From Amorphochlora amoebiformis (Eukaryota > Cercozoa > Chlorarachniophyceae), in the NCBI GenBank assembly GCA_054601695.1, contig BAAHQB010000016.1:1116001-1180000 (forward strand): DNA of 64,000 nucleotides, in the 5' to 3' direction. The notes beneath the pieces are model-generated. The model saw only the letters and a list, made by a program, of their open reading frames with translations, did not search any database and was not told the origin of the DNA. Below are positions 1 to 31,558 of this stretch, piece after piece (positions within the stretch are counted from its first letter, which is position 1; each line of letters begins with the position of its first letter). The translations under genes and the position numbers were made by a program.

Positions 1-575
1 ATTAACATAACACACTTTTAATATTAACATAACGCACTTTTAATATTAACATAACACACTTTTAATATTAACATAACACACTTTTTAATATTAACATAAG
101 ACACTTTTAATATTAACATAAGACACTTTTAATATTAACATAAGACACTTTTAATATTAACATAAGACACTTTTAATATTAACATAAGACACTTTTAATA
201 TTAACATAAGACACTTTTAATATTAACATAACACACTTCTAATATTAACATAAGACACTTCTAATATTAACATAAGACACTTTTAATATTAACATAAGAC
301 ACTTTTAATATTAACATAAGACACTTTTAATATTAACATAACACACTTTTTAATATTAACATAAGACACTTTTAATATTAACATAAGACACTTTTAATAT
401 TAACATAAGACACTTTTAATATTAACATAAGACACTTTTAATATTAACATAACACACTTCTAATATTAACATAAGACACTTCTAATATTAACATAAGACA
501 CTTTTAATATTAACATAAGACACTTTTAATATTAACATAAGACACTTTTAATATTAACATAACACACTTTCAACA
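1..575. repeat. 22-bp AT-rich minisatellite, about 26 copies
   Basis: A near-perfect tandem array with the core AATATTAACATAAGACAC and small variants (AAGACAC/AACACAC, TTTT/TTCT). There are no unique spacers, so it is not a CRISPR array. On the minus strand it directly follows the sequence CCTAACCCAAG (about 586-596) and a GT-containing segment, the same C-rich acceptor context seen at 3369-3375. It may be another junction-derived array, but I could not place an in-frame exon there. Confidence 0.9.
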
Positions 576-1800
<1,225 letters not shown>

Positions 1801-1814
1801 CATGTACACATTGA

Positions 1815-3290
1815 TAAATATAACAATATAAAGAGAAGAAAAGAGACAGAGAGACAGAGAGCACGAAACAGAGAGGAGGAGAGGGAGAGATTGAGAATCA
1901 GAAAGAGGTCGAGAGAGAGAGAGATTAAGAAAGAGAGAGAACGAGAGAGATTGAGAATGAGAGAGAGAGAGAGAGATTGAGAGAGAGAGATTGAGAGAGA
2001 GAGAGATTGAGAGAGAGAGATTGAGAGAGAGAGATTGAGAGAGAGAGATTGAGAGAGAGAGATTGAGAGAGAGAGAGATTGAGAGAGAGAGAGATTGAGA
2101 GAGAGAGAGATTGAGAGAGAGAGAGAGATTGAGAGAGAGAGAGAGAGATTGAGAGAGAGAGAGAGAGATTGAGAGAGAGAGAGATTGAGAGAGAGAGAGA
2201 TTGAGAGAGAGAGAGAGATTGAGAGGGCAAGAGATTGAGAGAGAGAGAGATTGAGAGAGAGAGAGAGAGATTGAGAGAGAGAGAGAGAGATTGAGAGAGA
2301 GAGATTGAGGGAGATATGAGAGAGATTGAGAGAGAGGGAGAGAGATAGAGAGAGAGAGATTGAGAGAGAGAGAGATTGAGAGGGCAAGAGATTGAGAGAG
2401 AGAGAGAGATTGAGAGAGAGAGAGAGAGATTGAGAGAGAGAGAGAGATTGATAGAGAGAGATTGAGGGAGATATGAGAGAGATTGAGAGAGAGGGAGAGA
2501 GATAGAGAGAGATAGATTGAGGGAGAGAGAGAGAGAGATTGAGAGGGAGAGAGATTGAGAGAGAGAGAGAGATTGAGATTGAGAGAGAGAGATTGAGAGA
2601 GATATGAGAGAGATTGAGGGAGATATGAGAGAGATTGAGAGAGAGGGAGAGAGATAGAGAGAGAGAGATTGAGAGAGAGATATGAGAGAGATTGAGAGAG
2701 GGAGAGAGATATGAGAGAGATTGAGAGAGAGAGAGATTGAGAGAGAGAGAGAGATATGAGATTGAGAGAGATATGAGAGAGATTGAGAGAGAGAGAGATT
2801 GAGAGAGAGAGAGATTGAGAGAGAGAGAGATTGAGAGAGAGAGAGAGATTGAGAGAGAGATACGAGAGAGATCGAGAGAGAGAGAGCTTGAGAGAGATAT
2901 GAGAGATATTGTGAGAGAGAGAGATTGAGAGAGAGAGAGAGATTGAGAGAGAGAGAGATTGAGAGAGAGATATGAGATAGATTGAGAGAGATATGACAGA
3001 GATTGAGAGAGAGAGAGAGATTGAGAGAGATATGAGAGAGATTGAAAGAGATATGAGAGAGATTGAGAGAGAGAGAGAGATTGAGAGAGACATATGAGAG
3101 AGACATATGAGAGAGATTGAGAGAGATATGAGAGATTGAGAGAGAGAGAGAGACTGAGAGAGAGAGAGATTGAGAGAGAGAGAGATTGAGAGAGAGAGAG
3201 ATTGAGAGAGAGAGAGAGAGAGAGAGATTGAGAGAGAGAAAGAGAGAGAGATTGAGAGAGAGATATGAGAGAGAGAGAGAGATTGAGAGA
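1815..3290. repeat. (GA)n array with ATTGAGAGAG periodicity
   Basis: Purine-rich on plus, with ATTGAGAG recurring at irregular spacing and embedded ATATGAGAG variants. The minus-strand frames of 462 and 470 codons are pure Leu-Ser-Ile repeats and are artefacts. In the transcribed sense of the minus-strand WD40 gene this block follows the exon at 3317-3369 and would be a pyrimidine tract inside its next intron. Confidence 0.9.
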
Positions 3291-3316
3291 AGAAGAGAGC
3301 GTTTTTGAGCCAGCAC

Positions 3317-17351
<14,035 letters not shown>

Positions 17352-17377
17352 TATACGTTACAATGCACCTTTTCTCA

Positions 17378-17557
17378 TCATAAATCCCTCCTCTTAGTCC
17401 CGACCACCACCTCACCCAACGCTGGATTTGTTTTAACATACATATATATATACATATATATACACATACATATGTTATATATGTATATATATGTATATAT
17501 GTGTATATATATATATATATAATATATATATGTTAAAAACATATACTCATGTACATT

Positions 17558-17595
<38 letters not shown>

Positions 17596-17633
17596 TGTAT
17601 ATATCTATTTTTACACGTTTGCATACATATATT

Positions 17634-17679
<46 letters not shown>

Positions 17680-18249
17680 TACAATATGTATAAATATATA
17701 TAAATATATATATGTTCATGAATATGTACATATATGTATATAATATATATATATATAATTATATATGTGTATGTATACATATGTATATTATATATATATA
17801 TATATATATATATGAAAATATACATATATATATATACATACATATGTATACACGTATCTGTGTATTTATATGTGTGTAATACAGATGTACAACGCACCCC
17901 GGTAGTTCTTCCTTTCAACCTACGCACATTCCTAGAATTTGTAGGGTTTAGGTCAATGCTAGGGCAGAATCATCGGAAAAATGGCGCTACCACAAGTAAT
18001 GAGAGCGGTTAAAAGGATTAAATTCAGGAAAAGAAAAGGGAAGCGAGAAAAGAGAAGCGAGTACGTACCTCCGGTTGGTGGCAAGGAGACGGCCGAAACC
18101 CTCCGGTGTTGACTTTAGCACGAAACACGCAATCTACAGACAGAAATGTTGCATGTGATCGTCCCGAACAGATTTTCCAGTGGGCAGAAAATCTTATAAT
18201 GCCTCACCACGAAGGTCAGAATCGACCGTCGACGAGACCTCGCCGCCAT
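17378..18249 (-). CDS. Small basic protein with N-terminal hydrophobic segment, 63 residues, 4 exons
   Basis: Predicted exons 18208-18249, 18069-18133, 17891-17931 and 17378-17421 join in phase and end in TGA. The start ATG is followed by [14 protein letters not shown], then [17 protein letters not shown], so the N-terminus has a basic patch followed by a hydrophobic segment, like a signal peptide, anchor or organelle leader. The C-terminus ends [12 protein letters not shown]. Donors are GTGAGG and GTACGT (strong), then GTACAT; the second intron ends in a CTAAACCC-containing tract before TTCTAG. I recognise no family. An alternative second acceptor at 17986 would end the protein after 44 residues. 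The gene is divergent from the plus gene at 18371, and its stop lies only ~26 bp before the predicted WD40 start. Confidence 0.55.
17422..17890. repeat. (TA)n intron
   Basis: TA and TG/CA tracts between the last two exons of the 63-residue gene; nothing else seen. Confidence 0.75.
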
Positions 18250-18370
18250 TGTCACGGATTATGGTCACGAGAATTGTTGATTTCGCCTAATTTAATTTGT
18301 GGATATTAGAGGGTAGAATAATTAAAGAATTAATTAATTCCTCGGTAACACGTGTTCGAACACATGCCCC
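18250..18370. promoter_or_regulatory. Bidirectional promoter region with overlapping palindromes
   Basis: The 121 bp between two divergent starts is AT-rich and contains AACACGTGTT (18347-18356, with a CACGTG core) overlapping GTGTTCGAACAC (18352-18363), both perfect palindromes. Such sites typically bind bHLH/bZIP-type factors (family knowledge); use as a promoter is an inference. Confidence 0.45.
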
Positions 18371-18971
18371 ATGGCACCGGGGCGTCTTCGGACGAGGGGC
18401 CTTTTGGCGGCAATTTTAGGGATCTTGGCCGTGCACATATGGGTCCCAGGTATTGATGGGCGGGTGAGATGGATCATTCCATCTGGGTATTTATCGAATA
18501 CATTGGACAAGACATTGAGAGGGGAGGAGGCACGAAATATGGACAGATTTTCGCATATGCCTAATCCCGCCACAACACACACATCAGAACGAAGAGTTTC
18601 GTTGCGCTCAGGGAGTATGGATATTCTAGATCTGCCGGTTGCCGTTCCCCGTTGGTCTCTCAGGTTGGATATAGTTACTTGAGCCAAAATCTTGGGTTTT
18701 GTAAGGGACAGGTTAGAGTCCGAAGCATGCCACAGTTGGTTTTCGATTTGGATTATGGTTAAGGACTTGGAGGTTCTATTCTCTACCTGGAATGGTTGGG
18801 GTTATCGTTGGTTGGGCAGCAGTAATGTAGTTGATATTGAGTATTTTGCCCTTTTTCAGCCATTATAACTTCTCCGACTCTGTTATTCGGGTAAACACAA
18901 TGTAAATATATATTATATACACATATATATATATATATATATATACATATACATGTTTATGTATGTATATG

Positions 18972-19037
<66 letters not shown>

Positions 19038-19086
19038 TTAAATTTTATATATATATATATATATATACATACATACATATATATAA

Positions 19087-19121
<35 letters not shown>

Positions 19122-19156
19122 GCATATGTAATATATATATATATATATAGAGAGAG

Positions 19157-19196
<40 letters not shown>

Positions 19197-19199
19197 GTA

Positions 19200-19242
<43 letters not shown>

Positions 19243-19416
19243 GAATATATATATATATATGAATATATATATATATATATATATAATATATTTGCACATC
19301 TATGTATATATACAAATGTACGTGTGCGTGAATGTGTACAAATGTACGTGTGTGTGAGTGTGTGTACGTCTGTATACTCTCTATTAAATTTACGTGTATA
19401 ACATATATGTATTTAT

Positions 19417-19470
<54 letters not shown>

Positions 19471-19575
19471 GTATATGTAATGTAATATATATATGTGTGT
19501 GTATACATGTATGTAGATAATAGCTATATAAATATTATATATACATATGTATATAATATATATATGTGTGTGTGC

Positions 19576-19623
<48 letters not shown>

Positions 19624-20328
19624 TATATAAATATATATATATATGTATAATATATATATATATATATGTATATATTATATATATATATATATATATCAGG
19701 GATTATATGAGTTGTCATGCGACGTCCTCGATACCATTCTACGTATAATTAACACTCACGCTAACCCTAACCTTAACCCTAACCTTAACCCAACTGTGAT
19801 CTCACCCAACCCCAGCCTGAAGTTTACCATGAATCAAAATCGAAACCCGAACCCGAACCCTAACCCTCGATTTCTAACCCTAACCAAAACCAACCATAGC
19901 ACTCCCTAACCCAACTGCATAGACTCTCACGTTGAAACCCCAGGCATTGTCTCTAAACCCACTCGACAGCTGAATTTATACCCATAGCTTTCTTTGTTGT
20001 CTACATGTGATCTTGACCTAGGGGCAACCGGTTGGGTTAAAGGCGAAGTCGGGAAGCGAATTGTCTTGTTTCGGGGTACATTCGTACGTTACGTATGTAC
20101 ATAAATGTGTATAATAATTGATGTGTGAATATTGTACATAAATAAAATATGTATATATTTGTATATGTCTATCTATCTATCCATACATATACATACATAT
20201 ATATATATATACACACATACATTATACATGTAATTGTATCGATATATTTTTACATATATATATGTATGTATATATTAAAATATAATAATAAAAACAAAGG
20301 TATTTCGATCGTATGTGTGATGTATACC

Positions 20329-20378
<50 letters not shown>

Positions 20379-20595
20379 TATAGTAAGAAGAATAATCAGA
20401 ATAAGAACAGAAATAACATTCGTAGGTACTAAGACGGTATGATGCTATGTATGATACATATACAATTACATATATTATATTGCATATGTATATAAATACA
20501 TATGTGTATATATACATATACATACATATATATATATACACATATATATATATATACATATACATTGTATCATGTTACACACATGTACATACTAA

Positions 20596-20634
<39 letters not shown>

Positions 20635-20679
20635 TATATACATATTAAATATATAAATATATATGTATATATATATAAG

Positions 20680-20714
<35 letters not shown>

Positions 20715-20836
20715 ACATATATATATATATATATATACATGTGTGTATATGAGTGCTAATGTAACATGCTACAATTGTGTGTTATGCATGCATGCATGAT
20801 TATGAATAAATAAATGTACAAGTATCCGCTATGTGT

Positions 20837-20881
<45 letters not shown>

Positions 20882-21219
20882 AACATATACACGTATACAT
20901 ATATACAAACACATACAATATCCAACCTAACTCTCAACCCCTAATAAGTCGGACTCCAGCGACAAACCCGCAAGATTCACGCCTTCACCTCCGGCCGGAG
21001 AAGCCAAGAGAGGTCCTCCACCCTAACAACTACCCTTGTCCAAAGACTACGAAGGCCTTCCCTAGCAACAAGCCGAGCCTTGGCACTGATATGAATTCCA
21101 AGTAAGCGGAGTCTCAGCACTTAAGTTTCAGGGCGTGGGCGACGTGTGTGTCTGACTGGAAGGAAGTTGCAGGGGCTGTGTCCGTATGCCAGACGCTTAA
21201 GGGGGTTAAATCACAGTAA
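18371..21219 (+). CDS. Unknown protein with N-terminal signal anchor, 6 predicted exons
   Basis: Exons 18371-18663, 18860-18890, 19700-19742, 20022-20075, 20960-21101 and 21132-21219 join in phase to a 216-residue protein ending in TAA. The start reads [19 protein letters not shown], a basic then hydrophobic segment typical of a signal peptide or anchor. Exon 2 has a textbook acceptor (TTGCCCTTTTTCAG) and a GTAAAC donor. Later peptides include [26 protein letters not shown] and [15 protein letters not shown] recognise no family. The 3' half is uncertain: an alternative acceptor at 19944 gives an early stop at 19987, and the last intron would be only 30 nt. The third intron is rich in CCCTAA on the sense strand. 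Confidence 0.55.
18900..19695. repeat. (TA)n intron
   Basis: TA tracts with a TG-rich island near 19315-19400; no exon seen. Confidence 0.85.
19755..19915. repeat. CCCTAA-type array in sense orientation inside an intron
   Basis: Degenerate CCCTAACC units and AACCCGAACCCG variants follow the donor at 19743. They run toward two candidate acceptors at 19943 and 20021. Confidence 0.75.
20090..20930. repeat. (TA)n intron
   Basis: TA and CA/TG tracts, with AT-rich unique DNA at 20280-20460 where no exon was found. Confidence 0.8.
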
Positions 21220-21291
21220 TGCATTGTTGTTGTTGACTTTGTGGAGATGTATGTATATGTCCTATGTGTGTATGTATGTGTGTGTGTGTAT

Positions 21292-21336
<45 letters not shown>

Positions 21337-21470
21337 CTAATTATTGTGCATCTTATGGTTTATATTAGCCTTGGTGTGATGGTATAAAAATATGTGATTT
21401 CCTTTTCTAACCAAATTCCATATACATATATCAGATTATATACATATATATATATGTACATAGACATATC

Positions 21471-21503
<33 letters not shown>

Positions 21504-21509
21504 AACATA

Positions 21510-21567
<58 letters not shown>

Positions 21568-21956
21568 GTGTGTGTATGTATGTATATATAAATATATATA
21601 TATGTATGTATGTATATATACTATATATTATATATCTACAGATATAGATGTAACGATTGAATAAATGTGTAAATACATTAGAACATACATATATATATAT
21701 ATATATGTAATGTACATATTTATACATTTAAAATAATGTATTAACACATAATATATATATATATATATATATACATATAAACATATATATTACTTATGCA
21801 CATGAACGCATATAGTTTCATACACACATATATGTCATAACATTGCAAAGTGTGTATGCATGTGTATCATATAAATATATATATATATATATATATACAT
21901 ATATATATACATATATATACATATATACTTGTTACACATAGGTATATGTAATGTAG
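21220..21956. repeat. (TA)n with AT-rich unique islands
   Basis: Between two plus genes. The island at 21340-21425 includes an ATG-initiated short frame ending at a GTATAA donor, but it is out of phase with the exon at 21957. Confidence 0.6.
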
Positions 21957-22130
21957 GTATCCTTTAATTGTTCTCGTTGATCGTGAGGCTGTGGAATTCT
22001 CGCAATTAGACCCTCTTCTACCACTAAATTGTATAATTGTCCCGGTATATGTGTAATGTACATATACTATACATATGCACATATATATATATATATATAT
22101 GTATATGTATATATATATATAATATATATA

Positions 22131-22193
<63 letters not shown>

Positions 22194-22749
22194 ATATATG
22201 TACATCATTATTATTGATAATGCTAAGTATTCATACAAAAAAGTTTAATATATATTTATATACATACATATATATACATAAATATATATATATAATATAT
22301 TATACAATACACGATTAATTGGTACATGTTTATGTGAGCATTGAGTTCTCTCACGCTTATATTTGTGATACTCCATGATGTATACATATAAGAACATATA
22401 TTGAATGATGTGTGCGCATAAAAACATAAATTTCCAGATGTGTACGCATACAAACATATATAGCACAATGTGTTCGCATGCAAATGTATTGTTATATTGC
22501 GTGATATATACGGTTACAAACATCATAGGTCGACCCTATTAACCTCAACATCACATCTCGTAGTCAACAAAAAATACCTAAATTCACCCATTCCTGGACT
22601 AAGGTCTGTAACGTATATACGTGTATACATATACATATATATATACCATATACATATATATAATTTATATGTATATATATATATAAATATATATGTATAA
22701 TGTATATATGTATGTGTATATATATATATATATGTATATTTACATATCA

Positions 22750-22780
<31 letters not shown>

Positions 22781-23129
22781 GTTAATAAAATTTGTGTGTG
22801 TGTCTATGTTGCACATGCTATGTATATGTATATTATACATACATATATATATATATATATGTATATATATATGTATATATACATATATGTATGTATTATA
22901 TATATATATATATATACATATAGATATATATATATATAATATATATGTTTATAATATATATATATACATAAACATACTGTGTATATTATATATACATATA
23001 CATATGTATATATATATATATATACAAATTTATCTATCTATCTATATATAATATATATATATATATGTGTGTGTGTGCGTGTGTGTGTATACTATATATG
23101 TAATTGCACATCTGTATCTATATATATAG

Positions 23130-23226
<97 letters not shown>

Positions 23227-23279
23227 TGTGTGCGTGGATGTAAAAACGTATATGCAAACATACATGTATATTAAGTTTG

Positions 23280-23312
<33 letters not shown>

Positions 23313-23350
23313 ATGTGTGTGTATATGTATATATGTATATGTATGCATAC

Positions 23351-23384
<34 letters not shown>

Positions 23385-23586
23385 AGATGTATATACACAT
23401 ATGTGAGTGTGTGCATGTGTGCATACATTCGTTATGTATGTATGTATATGTTAACAAAATAACATGTACATGTATGATGTTAAATACACATACTTATACA
23501 TATATATACATATAGTATTATATATGTATGTATAATGTGCCCCTAGATCCAAGCCTTCTCAGGTGCTATGCAAATATGCATGTAAT

Positions 23587-23621
<35 letters not shown>

Positions 23622-23624
23622 CTG

Positions 23625-23677
<53 letters not shown>

Positions 23678-24311
23678 ATGTAAATACATACATATATATA
23701 TATATATATACATATATGAATACCCAAATATACACTAACAGCTGCAAGCCTTCTCACTCCAAGAATTTCAACGCGTAGCCTACGTGTCCCCCCACGTAAC
23801 CTTCTCTATCACCTTAACCACCTAAACTACCCCAAACCCAAACCCTAACCCTAACCCTGACGACATACATCCTTACCGTAACCCTAACCCTAACCCTAAC
23901 CCTTTTCAAGACCATCTTCCTCCGCAACATGGACGACATTTTTGACGCCTGGCCAGGAGTACCGGGATTCCCGCCGAGAAGCTCGGGGCTCCTCTCTGGG
24001 GTTCCGTCAGGGGATCTCCAGGGAGTCTCGGAGGTCTCTAGGCGTCTCCATGAGGTAGGCCTGACCTTGAATCCAAGCCTAATCGTAACATTTGTTCTGA
24101 TAGGCGAATGCGAGAGCGCGGGTGATGGGCAGGGCGAGGTTTGTTAGGGTTAGGGTGACTCAAAATAGCATGTGTTTTTGTTCTTGTTATCTGAAAATAT
24201 GTGTATACTATATCGATAGAGGGAGAGAGGGAGATGAAATGCTAAGTGTATGATGTATACATGTATATTCATATGTATATGTATATATATATAATATATA
24301 TATATATATGT

Positions 24312-24343
<32 letters not shown>

Positions 24344-24386
24344 ATATGTATTTATTTAATACATATGTTTATATGTATGTATCTAT

Positions 24387-24436
<50 letters not shown>

Positions 24437-24447
24437 TATATGTATAT

Positions 24448-24479
<32 letters not shown>

Positions 24480-24553
24480 CATATGTATGAGATGAAATAA
24501 ATAATTAAATGTAATGTAAATATAGATATCCACATATATTTTTATATATATAC

Positions 24554-24605
<52 letters not shown>

Positions 24606-24612
24606 CATTATG

Positions 24613-24649
<37 letters not shown>

Positions 24650-26070
24650 TATATGTATGTATACATGTGTGCATGTGTATATATGTACACGTCTACATAT
24701 AAAATATAAAATACACCACTCCATGTACATATCTACTAAGAAAAACAAAAACATCTACGTATATCCTACATACACTCCTGTGCATGTATGCTTACCCCAC
24801 CCCCGCAAAATCAATCAATCCACACACAGATAAGCATATTTCGAAACACAACACACACACACACATGCATTTACACAAATGCTTACATCTGAAAACAATG
24901 TACACAGGTGTTTATGCATGAAGGCGAACTCAGAGGGAAAGCTTACAAATGGACTCCACTGCCCTCTAAAACCACATTCCGCAGGTCGGATACTATTAGA
25001 GGGCTAGGGTTAGGGTTAGGTGACTACTATTAGAGGGCAGGTTTACCGTTGGGTGAACACTACTAGACGACTAGGGTTCTGTTGTTGATCTATTAGAGGG
25101 CAGGTTTTGGTTAGGCGACTACTATTAGAGGGTTAGGGTTAGGGTTAGGGTCAGCCTGGTCAGGCGACTACTGTTAGAGGGATAGGGTTAGGGTTAGAGT
25201 TAGGTGACTACTATTAGAGGGCACGTTTAGGGTTGGGTGAGTACTATTAGACGGGTAGGGTTAGGGTTAGGTGAATACTAGCTGACGATTAGGGTTAGGT
25301 TTAGGTGACTACTATTAGAGGGCTAAGGCTAGGGTTAAGTGTACTATTAGATGGCTAGGGTTAGGGTTAGGTAGGTTGGCTACAGACTAGGGTTAGGATT
25401 CAGTGACTGCTATTAGAGGGCTAAGTTTAGTGTGAAGTGACTACTATCAGAAGGCTAGGGTTGAGTTTTAGAGGTTTAGAGGATACGTAGCCCGAACTTT
25501 AGGTAATTGTGAAATTAGTGTAACATCTACAAAATATTACAATTTTACGAATGGTATGCGGAAGAGAGAGGAGAGGGGGGGAGAACCGAAGGAGAGCGAG
25601 AGGGGGGGGGGGGAGTAGGGCAGAGACGGAAGGCGTGAGAGCGAGAATGAGAGGAGAGGAAGAGGGGGAGGAGGGGAGGAGGGCAGAAGGGGTGTTATCA
25701 GAGCAATGGTGTAGGTCTATGAATATAAATTTATATCTGAATATATGAATTGTTTGTGTGTGTATGAAAATGAATAAGTTTATACATGTATATATATATA
25801 TATATATATAAATTTGTGTACAGAAGTATATACATGTATATATATATATACATATATATACATACATACACATATACACATTGTAATATATATACATATA
25901 CACATACATACACATATATATATATATATATGTGTATATAAATATACATATACATATATATATGTATATATATGTATATATGCATATATAAATATATCCA
26001 TATATATATGTGAACACATGTTATAATTACAAATTTATTAACACCCTGCGCATACATTTAGTACATTTGT

Positions 26071-26113
<43 letters not shown>

Positions 26114-26164
26114 GTTATAATTACAATTTTATTAACAGCCTGCGCATACATTTAGTACATTTGT

Positions 26165-26233
<69 letters not shown>

Positions 26234-26626
26234 ATATATATATATATATATATCTAACGCGTATACGTATGCATACATATATAAACTATTTATATACACA
26301 TATATATATATACATATACAAATTTCTCTTACTCACATATACACACACAACCTAGGTATAAACCAGCCTTCTAGAGAACTAGAAGACAGCATTTGGGTAT
26401 TTTCGCCTGACATCACCATCTATCAAGCCATGGAATCGTAACCCTAACCCAAACCCTAACCCAAACCTTAACCTTGACTCTGCCGAGATTGCCGAGAGAC
26501 TCAAAACTAATCGACCCTTGCGCGGTCTCCTCCCGAAGTGATACGGAATTTATTCTCTCATCTCATCCGCGCCCAAATCTAGGACGTTACGCAATGGTGT
26601 CAATCACACCAGCGGTGGAGTGTTAG
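21957..26626 (+). CDS. Unknown multi-exon protein, 5' end not identified
   Basis: Exons 21957-22044, 22529-22603, 23742-23795, 23911-24054, 24104-24138 and 26488-26626 join in phase to about 177 codons ending in TAG. Characteristic peptides are [69 protein letters not shown], and the terminal exon beginning [15 protein letters not shown]. The 23911 acceptor is CCCTAACCCTTTTCAAG, so a CCCTAA array is its branch-point and pyrimidine region. The intron at 24055 is only 49 nt. The last intron starts GTTTGTTAGGGTTAGGG and ends in CCCTAACCC-rich DNA. No family recognised. The first exon shown starts in phase 2, so at least one exon upstream of 21957 is missing. The short 24104-24138 exon is the weakest. 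Confidence 0.6.
22320..22528. repeat. ~30-bp degenerate tandem repeat ending in an acceptor
   Basis: About six diverged units of the form GATGTGTACGCATACAAACATATAT. The last unit ends ACAAACATCATAG and is the 3' splice site of exon 22529-22603. Confidence 0.7.
22604..23741. repeat. (TA)n/(TG)n intron with a duplicated mini-segment
   Basis: TA, TG and CA tracts. At 23547-23566 the segment ATCCAAGCCTTCTCAG is a near copy of the start of exon 23742-23795 (CTGCAAGCCTTCTCA), with flanking CTAG and GTGC, so it is an acceptor-side copy or a skipped micro-exon. Confidence 0.7.
23820..23906. repeat. CCCTAA array forming most of a 115-nt intron
   Basis: Two runs of perfect CCCTAA separated by GACGACATACATCCTTACCG, directly upstream of the acceptor at 23910. 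Confidence 0.85.
24139..26487. repeat. 2.35-kb intron: TTAGGG start, TA blocks, ~46-bp composite repeat, CCCTAA end
   Basis: Parts in order: TTAGGG units right after the donor; (TA)n 24270-24650; unique AT-rich DNA 24650-24980; about ten copies of a telomere-derived composite with ACTACTATTAGAGGG (24985-25480); purine-rich DNA with G runs 25550-25690; (TA)n 25770-26030; a 60-bp duplication with CCTGCGCATACATTTAG at 26030-26165; (TA)n to 26300; then CCCTAACCC units 26440-26480 before the acceptor. Confidence 0.75.
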
Positions 26627-26644
26627 ACTTCCTTTCGGCATGGT

Positions 26645-27325
26645 TAGAACGGTTAGGGTTAGAGTTAGGGTTAGGGTTAGGGTTAGGGTTAGGGTAGTCA
26701 CAATGTCCTAATCCGAGGAGCATTGACTCGGTAAGGGTTAGGGTTAGGGTTAGGGTTAGGGTTATGGGTAGGAGTTAGGGGTTAGCGTTAGGGTTAGGGT
26801 TAGGGGTTAGGGATAGGATTAGGGTTAGGGGGTAGGGTTAGGGTAGGGTTAGCGTTAGGGTTAGGAGGGGTAGGGGTAGGGGTTAGAGCTAGGGTTAGAG
26901 TTAGGGTAAGGGTTAGGGTTAGGGTTAGGATTAGGGTTAAGGTTAGGGTTAGGGATTAGGGTTAGCGTTAGGGTTAGGGTTAGGGTTAGGGTTATGCTTA
27001 GGCTTAGGGTTAGGGGTTAGAGTTAGGGTTAGGGTTAGGGCTAGGGTTAGGGATTAGGGTTTGCGTTAGGGTTAGGGTTAGGGTTAGGGTTAGGGGTTAG
27101 AGTTAGGGCTAGGGCTAGGGTAAGGGCTAGGGTTAGGGTTAGGGTTAGGGTTAGGGTTAGGGTTAGGTTAGGGTTAGGGTTAGGGTTAGGGTTAGGGTTA
27201 TGGTTAGGGTTAGAGTTAGGAGGGTTAGGGTTAGGAGGGTTAGGGTAAGGAGGGTTGGTTAGGGTTAGGGTTAGGGTTAGGTTTCTGGTTGCCCTTTTTT
27301 GATATTTTCGGAATTGTTTCTTATG

Positions 27326-27383
<58 letters not shown>

Positions 27384-27386
27384 ATG

Positions 27387-27417
<31 letters not shown>

Positions 27418-27835
27418 GTTGCCTTTTTGATATTTCGGAATTGTTTCTTATGATTTATATGAGAGGGGTTTGGGTTAGGGTTAGGGTTAGGATCAGATTA
27501 TTCAGCATGTCTTAATCCGGGGACCATTGACTCGGTTAGGGTTAGGGTTAGGATTAGGGTTAGGGTTAGGGTTAGGATTAGGGTTAGGGTATCCAGGATG
27601 TCCTAATCCGAGGAGCATTGACTCGGTAAGGGTTAGGGTTAGGGTTAGGGTTAGGGTTAGGGTTGCTGGGTTTTTTATTGTTTCGAGCTAGGATTTGGAT
27701 ACAAAGGTTAGGGTTACGGTGAAGGTTAGTGGGCAGCGGTTGTTTTGAGCTAGGGTCGGAGACCTCGGTTAGGGTAGAGTTAGGGTTACAGTAATCGAGT
27801 TAGGGTTAAAGTGAGGGTTAGGGTAAGGGTTTGCT
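26645..27835. repeat. Long TTAGGG-type array with embedded element copies
   Basis: More than 1 kb of perfect and near-perfect TTAGGG, interrupted by a (TA)n block at 27325-27418 and three copies of a conserved ~45-bp element (about 26695, 27490, 27592). It begins just downstream of a stop codon (26626), so it is intergenic or belongs to the 5' part of the next gene. Confidence 0.9.
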
Positions 27836-27904
27836 GAGGCTAGGGTTAGGCTCTGGTGATGGTTAGATTTTGGGTTGGGGGGTAGGATGGCGTTAGTAAT
27901 AGTG

Positions 27905-27974
27905 GGATGTAACGGATGGTATGTAACGGATGGAATGTAACGGATGGAATGTAACGGATGGAATGTAACGGAAG
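27905..27974. repeat. ~16-bp minisatellite, 5 copies
   Basis: Unit AATGTAACGGATGG repeated head to tail immediately before the candidate acceptor ACGGAAG at 27974; each unit also contains a GTAACG donor-like site. Confidence 0.75.
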
Positions 27975-30952
<2,978 letters not shown>

Positions 30953-31092
30953 ACGAAAAGATAAAAAAACCACAAGATGTTTGGAGGAATTACCTAAAAC
31001 ACAACTTCTTTTTTTTTCTGACAATAATCATGATTATCCTTGAATCATTCCACACTCCTCCACCCAACACCGCACCTTCAGTGTATGTTAAT

Positions 31093-31101
31093 ATGCGAGA
31101 A

Positions 31102-31148
<47 letters not shown>

Positions 31149-31173
31149 ATATGTACATGTGTAGATATATATT

Positions 31174-31204
<31 letters not shown>

Positions 31205-31259
31205 GTATACATTTGCATATATGTATGTGTGTATATATGTATGTGTGTTTGTTTTAACC

Positions 31260-31306
<47 letters not shown>

Positions 31307-31366
31307 GTATATATGTATATATTTGTACATATATAGATATATATATATATAGATATATATATATAG

Positions 31367-31397
<31 letters not shown>

Positions 31398-31513
31398 CAT
31401 ATATATATATATATGTTTTAACCTAGACACATACATAAGTTGTATTGGTTTTTCCACCTACGTTTATACACACACTCATACATACATACATATATATATA
31501 CACAAAATATACA

Positions 31514-31558
<45 letters not shown>

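Noticed and set aside
1-575. CRISPR array
   Set aside because: Direct tandem repeats without unique spacers, in nuclear DNA; the same applies to 5028-5320, 10300-10835, 32285-32690 and 44868-45035.
17369-17421. Alternative reading of this segment as a WD40-gene exon ([10 protein letters not shown]) with donor at 17368
   Set aside because: The phases also fit, but the terminal-exon reading completes a short gene with better splice context upstream; kept only as a possibility.
18334-18687. 117-residue minus-strand frame
   Set aside because: Antisense of the first exon of the plus gene at 18371, which has a signal anchor and an in-phase spliced continuation.
25551-25748. 65-residue Arg/Glu/Gly-rich plus frame
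   Set aside because: Purine-rich low-complexity DNA inside a predicted intron.
26645-27835. True chromosome end (telomere)
   Set aside because: The arrays are internal, degenerate, in both orientations and flanked by genes.
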